From: a virus
Reading direction: 5' to 3' (one strand)
Virus record (IMG/VR): IMGVR_UViG_3300023175_000196
Span: 1-23,890 of that record
DNA: 23,890 bases
Shown here piece by piece: positions 15,014-23,416 of the stretch. The notes beneath the pieces are model-generated. The model had not been told where the DNA came from. It made no database searches and saw only the letters and a list, made by a program, of their open reading frames with translations. The translations under genes and the position numbers were made by a program. Within the stretch, counting starts at the first letter, position 1, and every line of letters starts with the position of its first letter.

Positions 15014-16648
15014 CTAGTTTCTATTTATACCACCAAACTTAATTACATCAGCATCAAGTTCTGGTGTTTCTGATTCTGTTTGGTCGTTATCTTTTGTGTT
15101 GTCTTCTGGTGGAAATTGATTAGGATCAGCTTCGCTTTGGCCAAACTGAACACCAGCTTCCTGTTCTTCTTCAATTTCTTTTTCCATTTGGTCAACTTCT
15201 TCATTAGACATTTGAAGAACATTTTTCTTAACCCAATTAGTTGAATAATAACGACCAATATATGGGTCAACTATGTTAAGAAGACCTATTCTTTCTCTAA
15301 GAAGTTCTGCTTCCTTTAACTCCGTAAAGTTATTATCTTTTAAATAATCATAATAAATTTGTTCCTGAAAATCTTGCCATTCTTCTAAAGAACAAATGCC
15401 TTTCAATACAAGTTGAATTTTTAAAGCGCTATCAAATACTTGTGAAAACTTATTTCTTAGTCTTGTAATAAATTTACCAAATTTAACTTCATCTCTTGTA
15501 ACTTCTGTTGAACGACCTAAACCTATCATACCACCTTGTTGTGGTTCTAAACGAGACAAAGGAACATTCAATGATTGTAAAAGTTTATTTCTAAAATATT
15601 TTACATCTTCTAATTCACCAAGGTTTTGGCCAGCAGGTAATGTAGTAATTTCGGTACCTTTACCACCTTCTCGTCTTGGTAACCAAAAGTCTTCTAACAT
15701 TGACATATGTTTTCTATCATCTCTTAACTCACCAGTAGAAGCATCATATACCATCTTGTTACGGTATTTGACCATAACATCTCTTAAGTATTGTTCAGCT
15801 TTACCTTTTGGTAAGTTACCAACATCAATGTAAAATATTCGTCTTTCTGGAGCTCTTGATAATCTGTAAATAACAACAGCATCCTCAATCATTCTTAATT
15901 GATTCAAAGGTTTAATTGCTTTGTGTAAATAAGAAATAACAAAAGTATTTTTAGCATCCATTAATCCAGAATTAATATTAATAATTGATTCTGGTGCAAT
16001 TCTTAAACCTTGATTTAAACTTGTTCCATAAGACTGTGTTGTTTGTCCTCTTTCATTATAGACATAATATTCACCAATAGACTTGATGATTAATGCACCA
16101 GTTTTAGGGTCTTTTTCTTTTTTGACTTCACGGACTTTTCTTATTTTGCGTGGGTCAATGTATCTTAATTCTTTAATACCATCTTTTGGTCTTGATTCGT
16201 CCACAACAACATGATAGTAAATACGACCATCAATATACCATCTTTTAAATAAATCATCAGCTAGATTATTAAAGTTTAACATTCTCAAAACATTATTAAA
16301 CTCATCTCTGATTTTTCTTTTAATTGTTTCTGGTTGTTGAAGATTATCTAATCGAATATCAACACTCTTGCCCGTTTCATCATGTGTGATAGATTCATTA
16401 ACAATATCATCAATTGCCTGTTCAAGTTCGGGGTGATTTGCCATTTCACGATATCTGGTGATAAGCTCAATTTCATTACGAACTGAGCCTTCTAAATCAA
16501 CATAGGTACCGTAATAAGCGTTTTGAGTAACGGTAACTGCACCGTCATCCATTGCCTCATTTGGAAGAGTAAAAGAAGGCTGGTTAGGAGGTTGTTGATC
16601 TACAACATCCTTTTTGCCTAGAGTGAATCCGAATAGTTTAATCGCCAT
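15014..16648 (-). CDS. 20: gp20 portal vertex protein
   Basis: 544 residues (T4 gp20 524). Conserved blocks include YRxMANHPELEQAIDDIVNE (about 67-86), the GRIYYHVVVDE / ELRYIDPRKIRKV segment (about 141-175), RMIEDAVVIYRLSRAPERRIFYIDVGNLPKGKAEQYLRDVM (about 249-290) and SRLEPQQGGMIGLGRSTEVTRDEVKF. It forms the 12-subunit channel through which gp17 pumps DNA and starts head assembly. The C-terminal ~50 residues are acidic and Gln/Asn-rich. The last codons also carry a late promoter (see 15022-15029). The gene lies just after the gp19 terminator. Confidence 0.97.
   Translation of the reverse strand: MAIKLFGFTLGKKDVVDQQPPNQPSFTLPNEAMDDGAVTVTQNAYYGTYVDLEGSVRNEIELITRYREMANHPELEQAIDDIVNESITHDETGKSVDIRLDNLQQPETIKRKIRDEFNNVLRMLNFNNLADDLFKRWYIDGRIYYHVVVDESRPKDGIKELRYIDPRKIRKVREVKKEKDPKTGALIIKSIGEYYVYNERGQTTQSYGTSLNQGLRIAPESIININSGLMDAKNTFVISYLHKAIKPLNQLRMIEDAVVIYRLSRAPERRIFYIDVGNLPKGKAEQYLRDVMVKYRNKMVYDASTGELRDDRKHMSMLEDFWLPRREGGKGTEITTLPAGQNLGELEDVKYFRNKLLQSLNVPLSRLEPQQGGMIGLGRSTEVTRDEVKFGKFITRLRNKFSQVFDSALKIQLVLKGICSLEEWQDFQEQIYYDYLKDNNFTELKEAELLRERIGLLNIVDPYIGRYYSTNWVKKNVLQMSNEEVDQMEKEIEEEQEAGVQFGQSEADPNQFPPEDNTKDNDQTESETPELDADVIKFGGINRN
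15022..15029 (-). promoter_or_regulatory. Late promoter TATAAATA inside the last codons of gp20
   Basis: Exact T4 late consensus on the minus strand, overlapping the last codons (GGT ATA AAT A...) of the portal gene, 18 bases before gp67. It would give separate late transcription of the core-protein cluster gp67 to gp21. Confidence 0.8.
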
Positions 16649-16665
16649 AATAATTTATCATCCTA

Positions 16666-16697
16666 TAAAAAAAATAAAGTGGGGAAAATACCCCACT
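16666..16697 (-). terminator. Intrinsic terminator after gp19
   Basis: Minus strand: AGTGGGG-TATTTT-CCCCACT (16697-16678), a perfect 7-bp stem followed by TTATTTTTTTT. The stem begins 3 bases after the gp19 stop and the T-run ends 17 bases before the gp20 start, so gp20 probably depends on read-through or on a weak box close to its start (GATAAATT, not scored). Confidence 0.92.
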
Positions 16698-16700
16698 CTA

Positions 16701-17246
16701 TTACACAACACCGTCTTCGATTGATTCCCACCATTGATATGATAAGGTAACTGCAAATTCTTCCATTGTGTCATTTGCACCCCAATCTACATCAATAGGA
16801 GTAATATCAGAAGGAAACAAGCCAACAAACTTATATCTCTTAAGACTGTCGCCTGCTTTTCCATATTGAGTTACTTCACCATCAACGGTATAACCGCCTG
16901 GTGAAAGTGCCACTGGATTTCTTACATTAAGATTGTGGCTGTTGATGCCGTTCATCCATCTTTCGAAGGCGTTACGAACAACAAAGTCCTCATCGTTAAT
17001 GACTGAAATTGTCCAGTCTGCGAAAGTTCTATTACCTACAAACTTTAATTCACGACCAAAGTATTGAACTGGTACAACACCAAGCGTAGCGCCTGGTAGT
17101 TGTGCAGTTTTACACATGAATGTAAGTTTTGTTTGTGCGTTTTCAGGTGATGAGAACGCAGGGAAAGGCATAGAAACTTCAAACAGATTAGGACGAGCAC
17201 CGTCTCCAATCATTTGACTTCTAAATTCATTTACATTAAATGCCAT
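16701..17246 (-). CDS. 19: gp19 tail tube protein
   Basis: 181 residues (T4 gp19 163). Typical features: LFEVSMPFP near the N-terminus, the FMCKTAQLPGATLG block (43-56), VGNRTFADWTISVINDEDFVVRNAFERWMNGIN (70-102) and a C-terminal WESIED. Stacked hexamer rings form the inner tube of the contractile tail, surrounded by gp18. It has its own AATAAATA late-type box and AGGAG ribosome site, and a terminator just after the gene. This should allow strong, separate expression of this abundant protein. Confidence 0.96.
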   Translation of the reverse strand: MAFNVNEFRSQMIGDGARPNLFEVSMPFPAFSSPENAQTKLTFMCKTAQLPGATLGVVPVQYFGRELKFVGNRTFADWTISVINDEDFVVRNAFERWMNGINSHNLNVRNPVALSPGGYTVDGEVTQYGKAGDSLKRYKFVGLFPSDITPIDVDWGANDTMEEFAVTLSYQWWESIEDGVV

Positions 17247-17265
17247 TTTTTTCTCCTGTCTTCTC

Positions 17266-17273
17266 TATTTATT
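17266..17273 (-). promoter_or_regulatory. Late-type box AATAAATA before gp19
   Basis: Minus strand AATAAATA followed by GAG, one base from TATAAATA, 19 bases before the gp19 start and overlapping the gp18 stop codon. Confidence 0.6.
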
Positions 17274-18942
17274 AGAACTGTCCAACCACTTCGTTGAACG
17301 ATACACCTGTTCTTACGGCAACAAAGTTAAGTTGAATAAAGTTAATTGAACGAGCAGGTTTGATATAAATGTCGCCAACAAACTCGTTTCGGTCAATTAC
17401 TTCACCTGTGTTATTTGATTCGTCACAAACTACACGGTAATCTGTAATACCTCTACGACCTTGAATGTCTCTTAGATATGGTTCAACTAGATTTACAAAT
17501 TGAGCTCTTGTAAATTGGTCATTGAATTCAAATAAAGAGAAACGAGCGGCACGACTGATTGCTTTTTCAAGGATAATGAACAACCTTCGAACATTAATTC
17601 TATCAAACGCACTTGGTTTTGATAACATAGTTTTGTCACCAAACAACTGTGTACCTTCGCCTTGGAATGTTACAACCGGATTAATACCTTTAAGATAGAG
17701 GTCATCTCTATTTGCTTTTGTAGGATTCCATGCAAGTTTGAGAACATTTCTCATAATGCCTCTGTTTGGACCAGCGGGTGAGAACCATGGGTCTCTTTCG
17801 AGGTCTGTTCTAGCAGCTAAACCTGCAATATCACCGTTACATGGTACCCAACGATATACATCATTATACTTATCATACATATACTTCCAGTTAGAATCAA
17901 TAACTGCATATGATGATGAAGTTAAAGAAGCTCTGTATGCTTTAACATCTGTTGTTTCTGAACCAGCGTTATCAACAACATCTGCTTTTTCTGGTGATAA
18001 GAAAGCAACCGCATCTTTTCTTGTTTCTGCCATTGTAATCAAATCAGCAGCCACAGTAGCATCAGCAGGACCAGAAATGATAAGATTGATATCAACAGCA
18101 TCTGCGTTATCAAATTTATCGTATGCTGTAACAACATTAGCGGTAGAGATTGTGCCATCTGCACCAGCTGAAAGTGAAACTGTTACATTTGATGATAGAT
18201 TAGCAAATGTTTTGTTTGAAGCTGTTGTGCCCCAATTGGTGCCATTTGCGTGATGTGACATCCAGTGAATATATTTTGAACGGTTAGAAATTACATCTTT
18301 ATAATAATTTGTGTTACCACCGTCATCTTTAGCATCAGATGCTTTAGAAACAAATGCAAATTTTTCTAATACTGTGCCTTGTGTTCCTGAAAACAGGCCA
18401 TCTTCATCAACAACAATAACATGGAGTTCATCATGAGAACCACCAGCATTAGAAACATAAGTTGATGTTGAAGGCGTATCGTTAAATTGTGATTCATATG
18501 CCCAACCAGAATAAGAATTACCATCTGCAATAGAAACTTTTAATGAGTTACCTTTTGCGCCTGGATATCTAGCAGCAAAGGTACCATAGGTATTTGCACC
18601 GCTAGACCAGTTATCTTCATAGTCGTCATCATTTTTAATTAATACATTTGGTGATCCGTTTGCTGTTGCGGTGTATGTTGTTGCACCATAAGCACGGACA
18701 ACCTTTAAGTTGTTCGAATATGCTAAAAAACTAGCAGCAGAGAACCAGTATTCATAGTTATCGGTATTAGGCTTGCCAAACGCTTCAACAAGTCTAACTT
18801 CATCTGAAACCGTTACGATTTCATTAACTGGACCCCACTCAAATTTTCCAGCAAAAGCGCCAATCGAAGTGGCAACGGAAGGTACAATTGTAGTCAGGTC
18901 AATTTCTGATACATTTACACCCGGTGAGAGCTGAAATGCCAT
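17272..18942 (-). CDS. 18: gp18 contractile tail sheath protein
   Basis: 556 residues (T4 gp18 659). The N-terminal MAFQLSPGVNVSEIDLTTIVPSV, AGKFEWGPVNEIVTVSDEVRLVEAFG and the C-terminal sheath core (NRDDLYLKGINPVVTFQGEGTQLFGDKTM..., then FNEVVGQF at the end) are diagnostic. The middle (about residues 110-330) is Ser/Thr/Asn/Asp-rich and variable, corresponding to the surface-exposed protease-resistant domains of T4 gp18. The subunits form the contracting outer sheath. The gene has a good AAAGGAG ribosome site. It is preceded by a CTAAATA box and followed directly by gp19. Confidence 0.97.
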   Translation of the reverse strand: MAFQLSPGVNVSEIDLTTIVPSVATSIGAFAGKFEWGPVNEIVTVSDEVRLVEAFGKPNTDNYEYWFSAASFLAYSNNLKVVRAYGATTYTATANGSPNVLIKNDDDYEDNWSSGANTYGTFAARYPGAKGNSLKVSIADGNSYSGWAYESQFNDTPSTSTYVSNAGGSHDELHVIVVDEDGLFSGTQGTVLEKFAFVSKASDAKDDGGNTNYYKDVISNRSKYIHWMSHHANGTNWGTTASNKTFANLSSNVTVSLSAGADGTISTANVVTAYDKFDNADAVDINLIISGPADATVAADLITMAETRKDAVAFLSPEKADVVDNAGSETTDVKAYRASLTSSSYAVIDSNWKYMYDKYNDVYRWVPCNGDIAGLAARTDLERDPWFSPAGPNRGIMRNVLKLAWNPTKANRDDLYLKGINPVVTFQGEGTQLFGDKTMLSKPSAFDRINVRRLFIILEKAISRAARFSLFEFNDQFTRAQFVNLVEPYLRDIQGRRGITDYRVVCDESNNTGEVIDRNEFVGDIYIKPARSINFIQLNFVAVRTGVSFNEVVGQF

Positions 18943-18991
18943 TGGATTACTCCTTTAATAAATGGGTCGAATTTTTTTAATAATTATACTC

Positions 18992-18998
18992 TATTTAG
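18992..18998 (-). promoter_or_regulatory. Late-type box CTAAATA before gp18
   Basis: Minus strand CTAAATAGAG, a marine-phage-like variant of the T4 late box, in the 60-base gap between gp17 and gp18, 49 bases before the gp18 start. Confidence 0.5.
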
Positions 18999-19002
18999 TT
19001 TT

Positions 19003-20634
19003 TTAGAAAGTTGAGGGTGGATACCTATCAGACAACCCACTGTTTGACCACATATCTCCCGAATCAATCTCAACCTCTTCTTTCCGACCATCATCAAAAA
19101 CTCCAACGGGTGTTAGTTCTTCATCAATTAACATATTCTGTTCTTTGAGTAGTTGTTTTCTTACATCAACATCTGTTTCATCTTTGAACATTTGTTGTGC
19201 AGTTAGCCAACCAAATAAAACTAAACCCATTACTAAATCGTCATGATTGCCTTCTTCCGCTTCGTAACTATCTCTAAATCTTGTGAATGTATTTAACTCA
19301 GCAATCGTATCAAAATCATTGATGATAAGTTTATCATTTTCCACTAATGTTTTTAAGTTAGCACACCCTATTTTTTTAACCGACTTTGTTGTTTTAATAC
19401 CAAAGTTTGAGTTTCTTTTAAAACCACCAGATATTGTTTGGCCTTTTATATGGTGATGGTCTAACTTATAAATGTTTTCATACTCTAAATCATAATGTAA
19501 AGTATCAACTACCTGTTGGCCAATGTTATTTGTTTCAATTAAAGCATACGCCTCGTTATACATTGTACCTATTTTATAGATTATCGTTGGGAAAAACATC
19601 AACGGTAATTGATTACTACGATATTTAGCCACCTGTCTGTATGGCGTTTCTGTGACATCGACCACATTTATGGCTGAATAATCTAAATTGACACCTTCAG
19701 CACAATCAACAGACGCTATATACAGATGACCTTTTTGGGGTTCTTCATAGATATCCAGTCCTTCATCAGTTCGAACTGGATTTCTAAACGCTAAACTTCT
19801 TAACTTCACTCCAGAGATGAGTGTAGCAGAAGAACCTACAAATTCTGTTTCAAACTCAACACGAAACTGTTCTTCACTTGTATTTCGTATGGTTTCTTCT
19901 TTCCACTTTTCATCTCTACCTGGTACATCAGACCAAAGAATCTCAAGTGGTTTGTAAAGTGAGCGACCTTCTTCCGCATCAACCCACATTTTATAAAATA
20001 AATTTAATCCGTTTGGTGTTGATACAATAATAACTTTAGTGGTTTGACCAGATGATATAACAGGATATGTTGATTGAAAAAAGTCCAACGCCATATTGTG
20101 TTGAACGAAAGCAAACTCATCCAAAAATATCAAATTGTATGAACCACCTCGAACACCTGAAGCGGATGTTGCATACGCAAATACTTTAGAACCATTTTCT
20201 AGTTCTATGTTACCTTTATTCCAAATTACAATACCTTGTTGTAACCATAAAGGCAAATACTCATAGGCCTTTTGTAATCGACCTAAAATTTCTCTTGCTA
20301 ATGCACCTTTGTTGGCAAGAATACCAACCGTGTATTCTTCATTAAACAACACACACCAAAGCATATAACCCACCGATGTTGTTGTTTTACCACACTGTCG
20401 TGGCATTTTAGCAATATTAAATCTATTTTCGTGGAATGATTTGACCATTTCCTCTTGAAACGGCCACATATCAAAAGGTATCAAACCTTTATCCACATTA
20501 ACAATTTGAACATAGTTTTTAATAAAATATACGGGGTCATGCTGACATTTAATTATTTCTTCTACTTGTTCAGCTGTATATGTTATTTCAACGCCAACTC
20601 TTTTGAGCCGGTCATTTCCAAGATAGCCTTCCAT
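19003..20634 (-). CDS. 17: gp17 terminase large subunit
   Basis: 543 residues (T4 gp17 610). The ATPase domain has Walker A RQCGKTT (79-85) and Walker B LIFLDE (168-173), followed by a coupling motif STPNG (205-209). The C-terminal RNase H-like nuclease has D310 (SVDCAEG), E367 (LIETNN) and D465/D466 (NHDDLVMG). It docks on the gp20 portal and pumps the DNA, cutting it at headful completion. The ATG follows the Dps stop after 3 bases (TAAGATATG), with no strong ribosome site, which implies coupling to the Dps-like gene. Confidence 0.97.
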   Translation of the reverse strand: MEGYLGNDRLKRVGVEITYTAEQVEEIIKCQHDPVYFIKNYVQIVNVDKGLIPFDMWPFQEEMVKSFHENRFNIAKMPRQCGKTTTSVGYMLWCVLFNEEYTVGILANKGALAREILGRLQKAYEYLPLWLQQGIVIWNKGNIELENGSKVFAYATSASGVRGGSYNLIFLDEFAFVQHNMALDFFQSTYPVISSGQTTKVIIVSTPNGLNLFYKMWVDAEEGRSLYKPLEILWSDVPGRDEKWKEETIRNTSEEQFRVEFETEFVGSSATLISGVKLRSLAFRNPVRTDEGLDIYEEPQKGHLYIASVDCAEGVNLDYSAINVVDVTETPYRQVAKYRSNQLPLMFFPTIIYKIGTMYNEAYALIETNNIGQQVVDTLHYDLEYENIYKLDHHHIKGQTISGGFKRNSNFGIKTTKSVKKIGCANLKTLVENDKLIINDFDTIAELNTFTRFRDSYEAEEGNHDDLVMGLVLFGWLTAQQMFKDETDVDVRKQLLKEQNMLIDEELTPVGVFDDGRKEEVEIDSGDMWSNSGLSDRYPPSTF

Positions 20635-20637
20635 ATC

Positions 20638-21072
20638 TTATTTTGAGATACTACGAAGCATCCAACCTAGTTTTTTATGTTTGTCTATTCTATCTTGTAA
20701 AAAGTTTGAAAGACCAATCTGTTCAAATTGGTTTGCAAGTTTATCACACAATTCTAATGTTTTGATTACCTTGTCATTATCACCAGCTAATTCATTAGCC
20801 ATAGCAACACCATCTAATCTTTCAGGCTGTTCTTCTATTTCAGTCATATCTAAAAACTCAGCCATTGTACCTGGTGCATAAGCATCTAATGCTCGTATTT
20901 GTTCAGCAATAACATCAACAGCACCATGTAAATCTTCATACACATTACCATAGAATTCATGGTATTGTGGAAAATTAGAGCCTTCTACATTCCAATGAAA
21001 ATTATGTGACTTAAGATAGAATGTAAATGTATCTGCTAATACTTTTTTAAGTAAATTAATTAAAGTTTCCAT
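20638..21072 (-). CDS. Dps/ferritin-like DNA-protection protein
   Basis: 144 residues. The core matches the Dps family: SHNFHWNVEGSNFPQYHEFY (22-41), then AVDVIAEQIRALD (51-63), and a last helix DRIDKHKKLGWMLR. Dps proteins assemble into 12-subunit shells that oxidise and store iron and shield DNA. Ligands by alignment: H26, H38, D53 and E57 are present, but the acidic residue normally four after H38 is G42. The ferroxidase site may therefore be weakened. The long Lys-rich N-terminal DNA-binding tail of E. coli Dps is absent. The gene sits between the small and large terminase genes, so it is probably expressed late with packaging. Possible roles are protection of phage DNA or of the host cell from oxidative damage; these are inference. 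Confidence 0.9.
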   Translation of the reverse strand: METLINLLKKVLADTFTFYLKSHNFHWNVEGSNFPQYHEFYGNVYEDLHGAVDVIAEQIRALDAYAPGTMAEFLDMTEIEEQPERLDGVAMANELAGDNDKVIKTLELCDKLANQFEQIGLSNFLQDRIDKHKKLGWMLRSISK

Positions 21073-21077
21073 AATAA

Positions 21078-21085
21078 TATTTATT
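21078..21085 (-). promoter_or_regulatory. Possible late-type box AATAAATA at the gp16/Dps junction
   Basis: Minus strand AATAAATA overlapping the gp16 stop, only 5 bases before the Dps start. A transcript from here would be almost leaderless, so this may be chance in AT-rich DNA. Confidence 0.25.
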
Positions 21086-21515
21086 CTTCCTGTTTATTCT
21101 TCAAAAATTTAACAAGTTCTGTTGTAGATCCTACAAAAACAGCCTTGTCGATGTTCATATTTTTTGTATTTCCTACACTATTATTGTTATCTTGTGTTAA
21201 ATCTTTACGGGTTTTTTGTATATTAAGCAAATCTTTGTTAGAATCTGCAAGATTTTTAATCATTGTTGCAGCTACTTCATACGCTCGTGGGTGTTCAGAT
21301 TCTCTTGCTACTTGTAAAAGATTATCTAAAGCTACATTACCCTTTGTTATAAGATTCTTTATGTTACCACGAGCAAATTCTGTATCTTGTTCCGCAACAT
21401 CTTCGACAGGAACGATTTCTTTTTTTTCTTCAACAACAGGTAAAGTTTCTAATACTTCTTCTTTATCGTTCTCTACATTAAATACTTCTGATAATTTTTC
21501 TTCTGTTTTACTCAT
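21081..21515 (-). CDS. 16: gp16 terminase small subunit
   Basis: 144 residues from the ATG at 21515 (MSKTEEKL), which overlaps the gp15 stop as TAATG. A start 5 codons upstream is possible but less coupled. The N-terminal ~50 residues are acidic and variable. The core NIKNLITKGNVALDNLLQVARESEHPRAYEVAATMIKNLADSNKDLLNIQK (about 51-101) is the helical oligomerisation core of T4-like gp16. The C-terminus ends FVGSTTELVKFLKN. gp16 forms rings that recognise DNA and stimulate gp17 ATPase. Confidence 0.9.
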   Translation of the reverse strand: MSKTEEKLSEVFNVENDKEEVLETLPVVEEKKEIVPVEDVAEQDTEFARGNIKNLITKGNVALDNLLQVARESEHPRAYEVAATMIKNLADSNKDLLNIQKTRKDLTQDNNNSVGNTKNMNIDKAVFVGSTTELVKFLKNKQEE

Positions 21516-22525
21516 TATGTAAATGGCCATTCTGTAATTGTTTCACTGAATCCAAAGTCATCGTTTGCATTAGCAGATGTTGGATCCGGTGTTGTTATAA
21601 TAATAACCGTTTTTAACGGCTCACTATCAACACTTGACACATTGTAGCTTGCATTTGATGATGCACCCACAATGATATCATTCGCTTTTAATAAACTATT
21701 TAGATTATTCACCACAACAATACCGGTGTTTGAATTACTAAAGTATGCTAAGTCTCCGGTAATATCTCTACTTTCACCCGTTGTCGTTGTTGTTACAAAT
21801 ATGGTTTCTTCATCATCAAAATATCCAGAACCGTTTGTATAATCAACATAAACTTTTTGTGATGTTCTACTAGCGGTCTCAATATACAGATTGGTATTTG
21901 CTTGGCGAATATATTTACCTTCTTTGACTGGAGGCCATATGTAGCCTTTTGCAGTAAAGTTTAAATCCCAAACAATCAATCTTGTTGAAGAACCATCACC
22001 TTCATATTCTACACTTGGTGTTACTGAATTTAATATAACAGGCATATCATAATGTTGGTCCATTGTTGGAACAAAATCAACAGTTACATTAAAATCAGGT
22101 GTAAAGAATGGTAATATTTGTTCTAATATTTGAGTGCCATCTTCTTGGTTTCTTACAAAAATAGATAAAGAAAATTCAAAGTTATATGGTATTGGAACAT
22201 ATTGTGTTTTAATTGCAGTATTTGTATTAGCAGAAAAGTTTTGTAATGTTGATAATTGTTTTCGACTTGCATCATAGTCCATACCTGTTAAATCAAATGA
22301 TATACGAGGCACAACAGTTTGAACTGATTTGGTAAAATCTGGATTGGATGTAATTAGTGTAATATATTTTTCTTTTGCACCATAAGATAATGGAACTTTC
22401 CAAGATTCTTTTGATGCACTACCATCAGCTGTATATCTTTTTAAAACAATGTCATTAAACATTGTACCAAAAGCTACAATGACTTTTCGTATTGTTCGAT
22501 TATAAAAATGAGAATTACCTAACAT
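21515..22525 (-). CDS. 15: gp15 tail sheath stabiliser / tail completion protein
   Basis: 336 residues (T4 gp15 272). The N-terminus MLGNSHFYNRTIRKVIVAFGTMFNDI and the block VPRISFDLTGMDYDASRKQLS, then PYNFEFSLSIFVRN and VDFVPTMDQHYDMPVILNSV, are characteristic. It forms the ring at the top of the tail that joins it to the gp13/gp14 neck. The C-terminal ~130 residues are Thr/Ser/Gly-rich beta strands with a GYFDDEETIFV...LKANDIIVG motif, an extension compared with T4. The ATG overlaps the gp14 stop by one base (TAATG). Confidence 0.92.
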   Translation of the reverse strand: MLGNSHFYNRTIRKVIVAFGTMFNDIVLKRYTADGSASKESWKVPLSYGAKEKYITLITSNPDFTKSVQTVVPRISFDLTGMDYDASRKQLSTLQNFSANTNTAIKTQYVPIPYNFEFSLSIFVRNQEDGTQILEQILPFFTPDFNVTVDFVPTMDQHYDMPVILNSVTPSVEYEGDGSSTRLIVWDLNFTAKGYIWPPVKEGKYIRQANTNLYIETASRTSQKVYVDYTNGSGYFDDEETIFVTTTTTGESRDITGDLAYFSNSNTGIVVVNNLNSLLKANDIIVGASSNASYNVSSVDSEPLKTVIIITTPDPTSANANDDFGFSETITEWPFT

Positions 22526-23409
22526 TATGCTTCACCAAATGGGTTTGATTCCGTAAAATCAATGATTGAATCAGATTCACTTTCAATCCTTACATTGTCC
22601 TGAATATCTTCAAATGCTGAATTCATATAAGCAGAATCATTAACGGTATTAATTGTTGCAATGGAAGACGATGTATTTCCAATAACATTTCCTGATGCAA
22701 AGGTTCCTTGAACCCGAATAATATCAATGTGAGAGTTTGGAACAAAATCCCAAACAACAGCTTGTGCTGTTGAAGATGCTAAGTTAGCGCCTTGATAAAC
22801 AATTTCATCATTGACAAACTTACCAGAGTGCATTGTTGATATTGCAATTTTTGTTCTTGGATAATGGTCTCTAATATCATTGTCAATTTCAGCTACACCA
22901 GTTTCAATTAGCTCATTAGAGAATACGAACTGTTTCAGCTTGAGTGCATAAAGATAAACATTTGAACCACGACCACGACCTAATGTGTGAAACATAGCTT
23001 GATTGTTTTCATGCTCAACAAAAGTAATTTCAAAAAAGTTTTTAACCAAAGGAACATAAATTAAATCACCCTCATTTGGTCTTGTTTGGGAAGCGTTAGA
23101 TTGAAATCTTCTACGAGAAACCAATAAGGTAATTTCATCTCGTATCTCTAAACCAAACTTTGATATGAAATCACCTTCACCATCCATACCAGTAACATTT
23201 TCCAAATACATCTCAAGCGGAATAGCAGAGATATATTGTTTAAGTGGGTCTTCACCATAAAGGTAATCGACCTCATCTCTTGTTGTTCTTGGCAAATAGA
23301 ATACATCCATGCCATACATCTTTAAGGATTCAATTACTAAATCCTCAACAAGTTGTTGTTCAGCTGTTACATTTTTTGGAAAATTGTTGAAATATAGATT
23401 GGTTGCCAT
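22525..23409 (-). CDS. 14: gp14 neck protein
   Basis: 294 residues (T4 gp14 256). The N-terminal half (NLYFNNF...EQQLVEDLVIESLKMYGMDVFYLPR, then GDFISKFGLEIRDEITLLVSRRRF and EGDLIYVPLVKNFFEITFVEHE) is diagnostic. The protein forms the lower neck ring that joins head and tail together with gp13. The C-terminal ~110 residues contain a repeat-like beta module (FVNDEIVYQGANLASSTAQAV...GTFASGNVIGNTSSSIA) similar in style to that in gp13 and gp15. The start follows the gp13 stop after 7 bases. Confidence 0.93.
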   Translation of the reverse strand: MATNLYFNNFPKNVTAEQQLVEDLVIESLKMYGMDVFYLPRTTRDEVDYLYGEDPLKQYISAIPLEMYLENVTGMDGEGDFISKFGLEIRDEITLLVSRRRFQSNASQTRPNEGDLIYVPLVKNFFEITFVEHENNQAMFHTLGRGRGSNVYLYALKLKQFVFSNELIETGVAEIDNDIRDHYPRTKIAISTMHSGKFVNDEIVYQGANLASSTAQAVVWDFVPNSHIDIIRVQGTFASGNVIGNTSSSIATINTVNDSAYMNSAFEDIQDNVRIESESDSIIDFTESNPFGEA

Positions 23410-23416
23410 TCATTAT

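Noticed and set aside
17738-18253. 171-codon plus-strand open frame
   Set aside because: It lies wholly antisense to gp18, has no promoter or family resemblance, and gp18 is certain.
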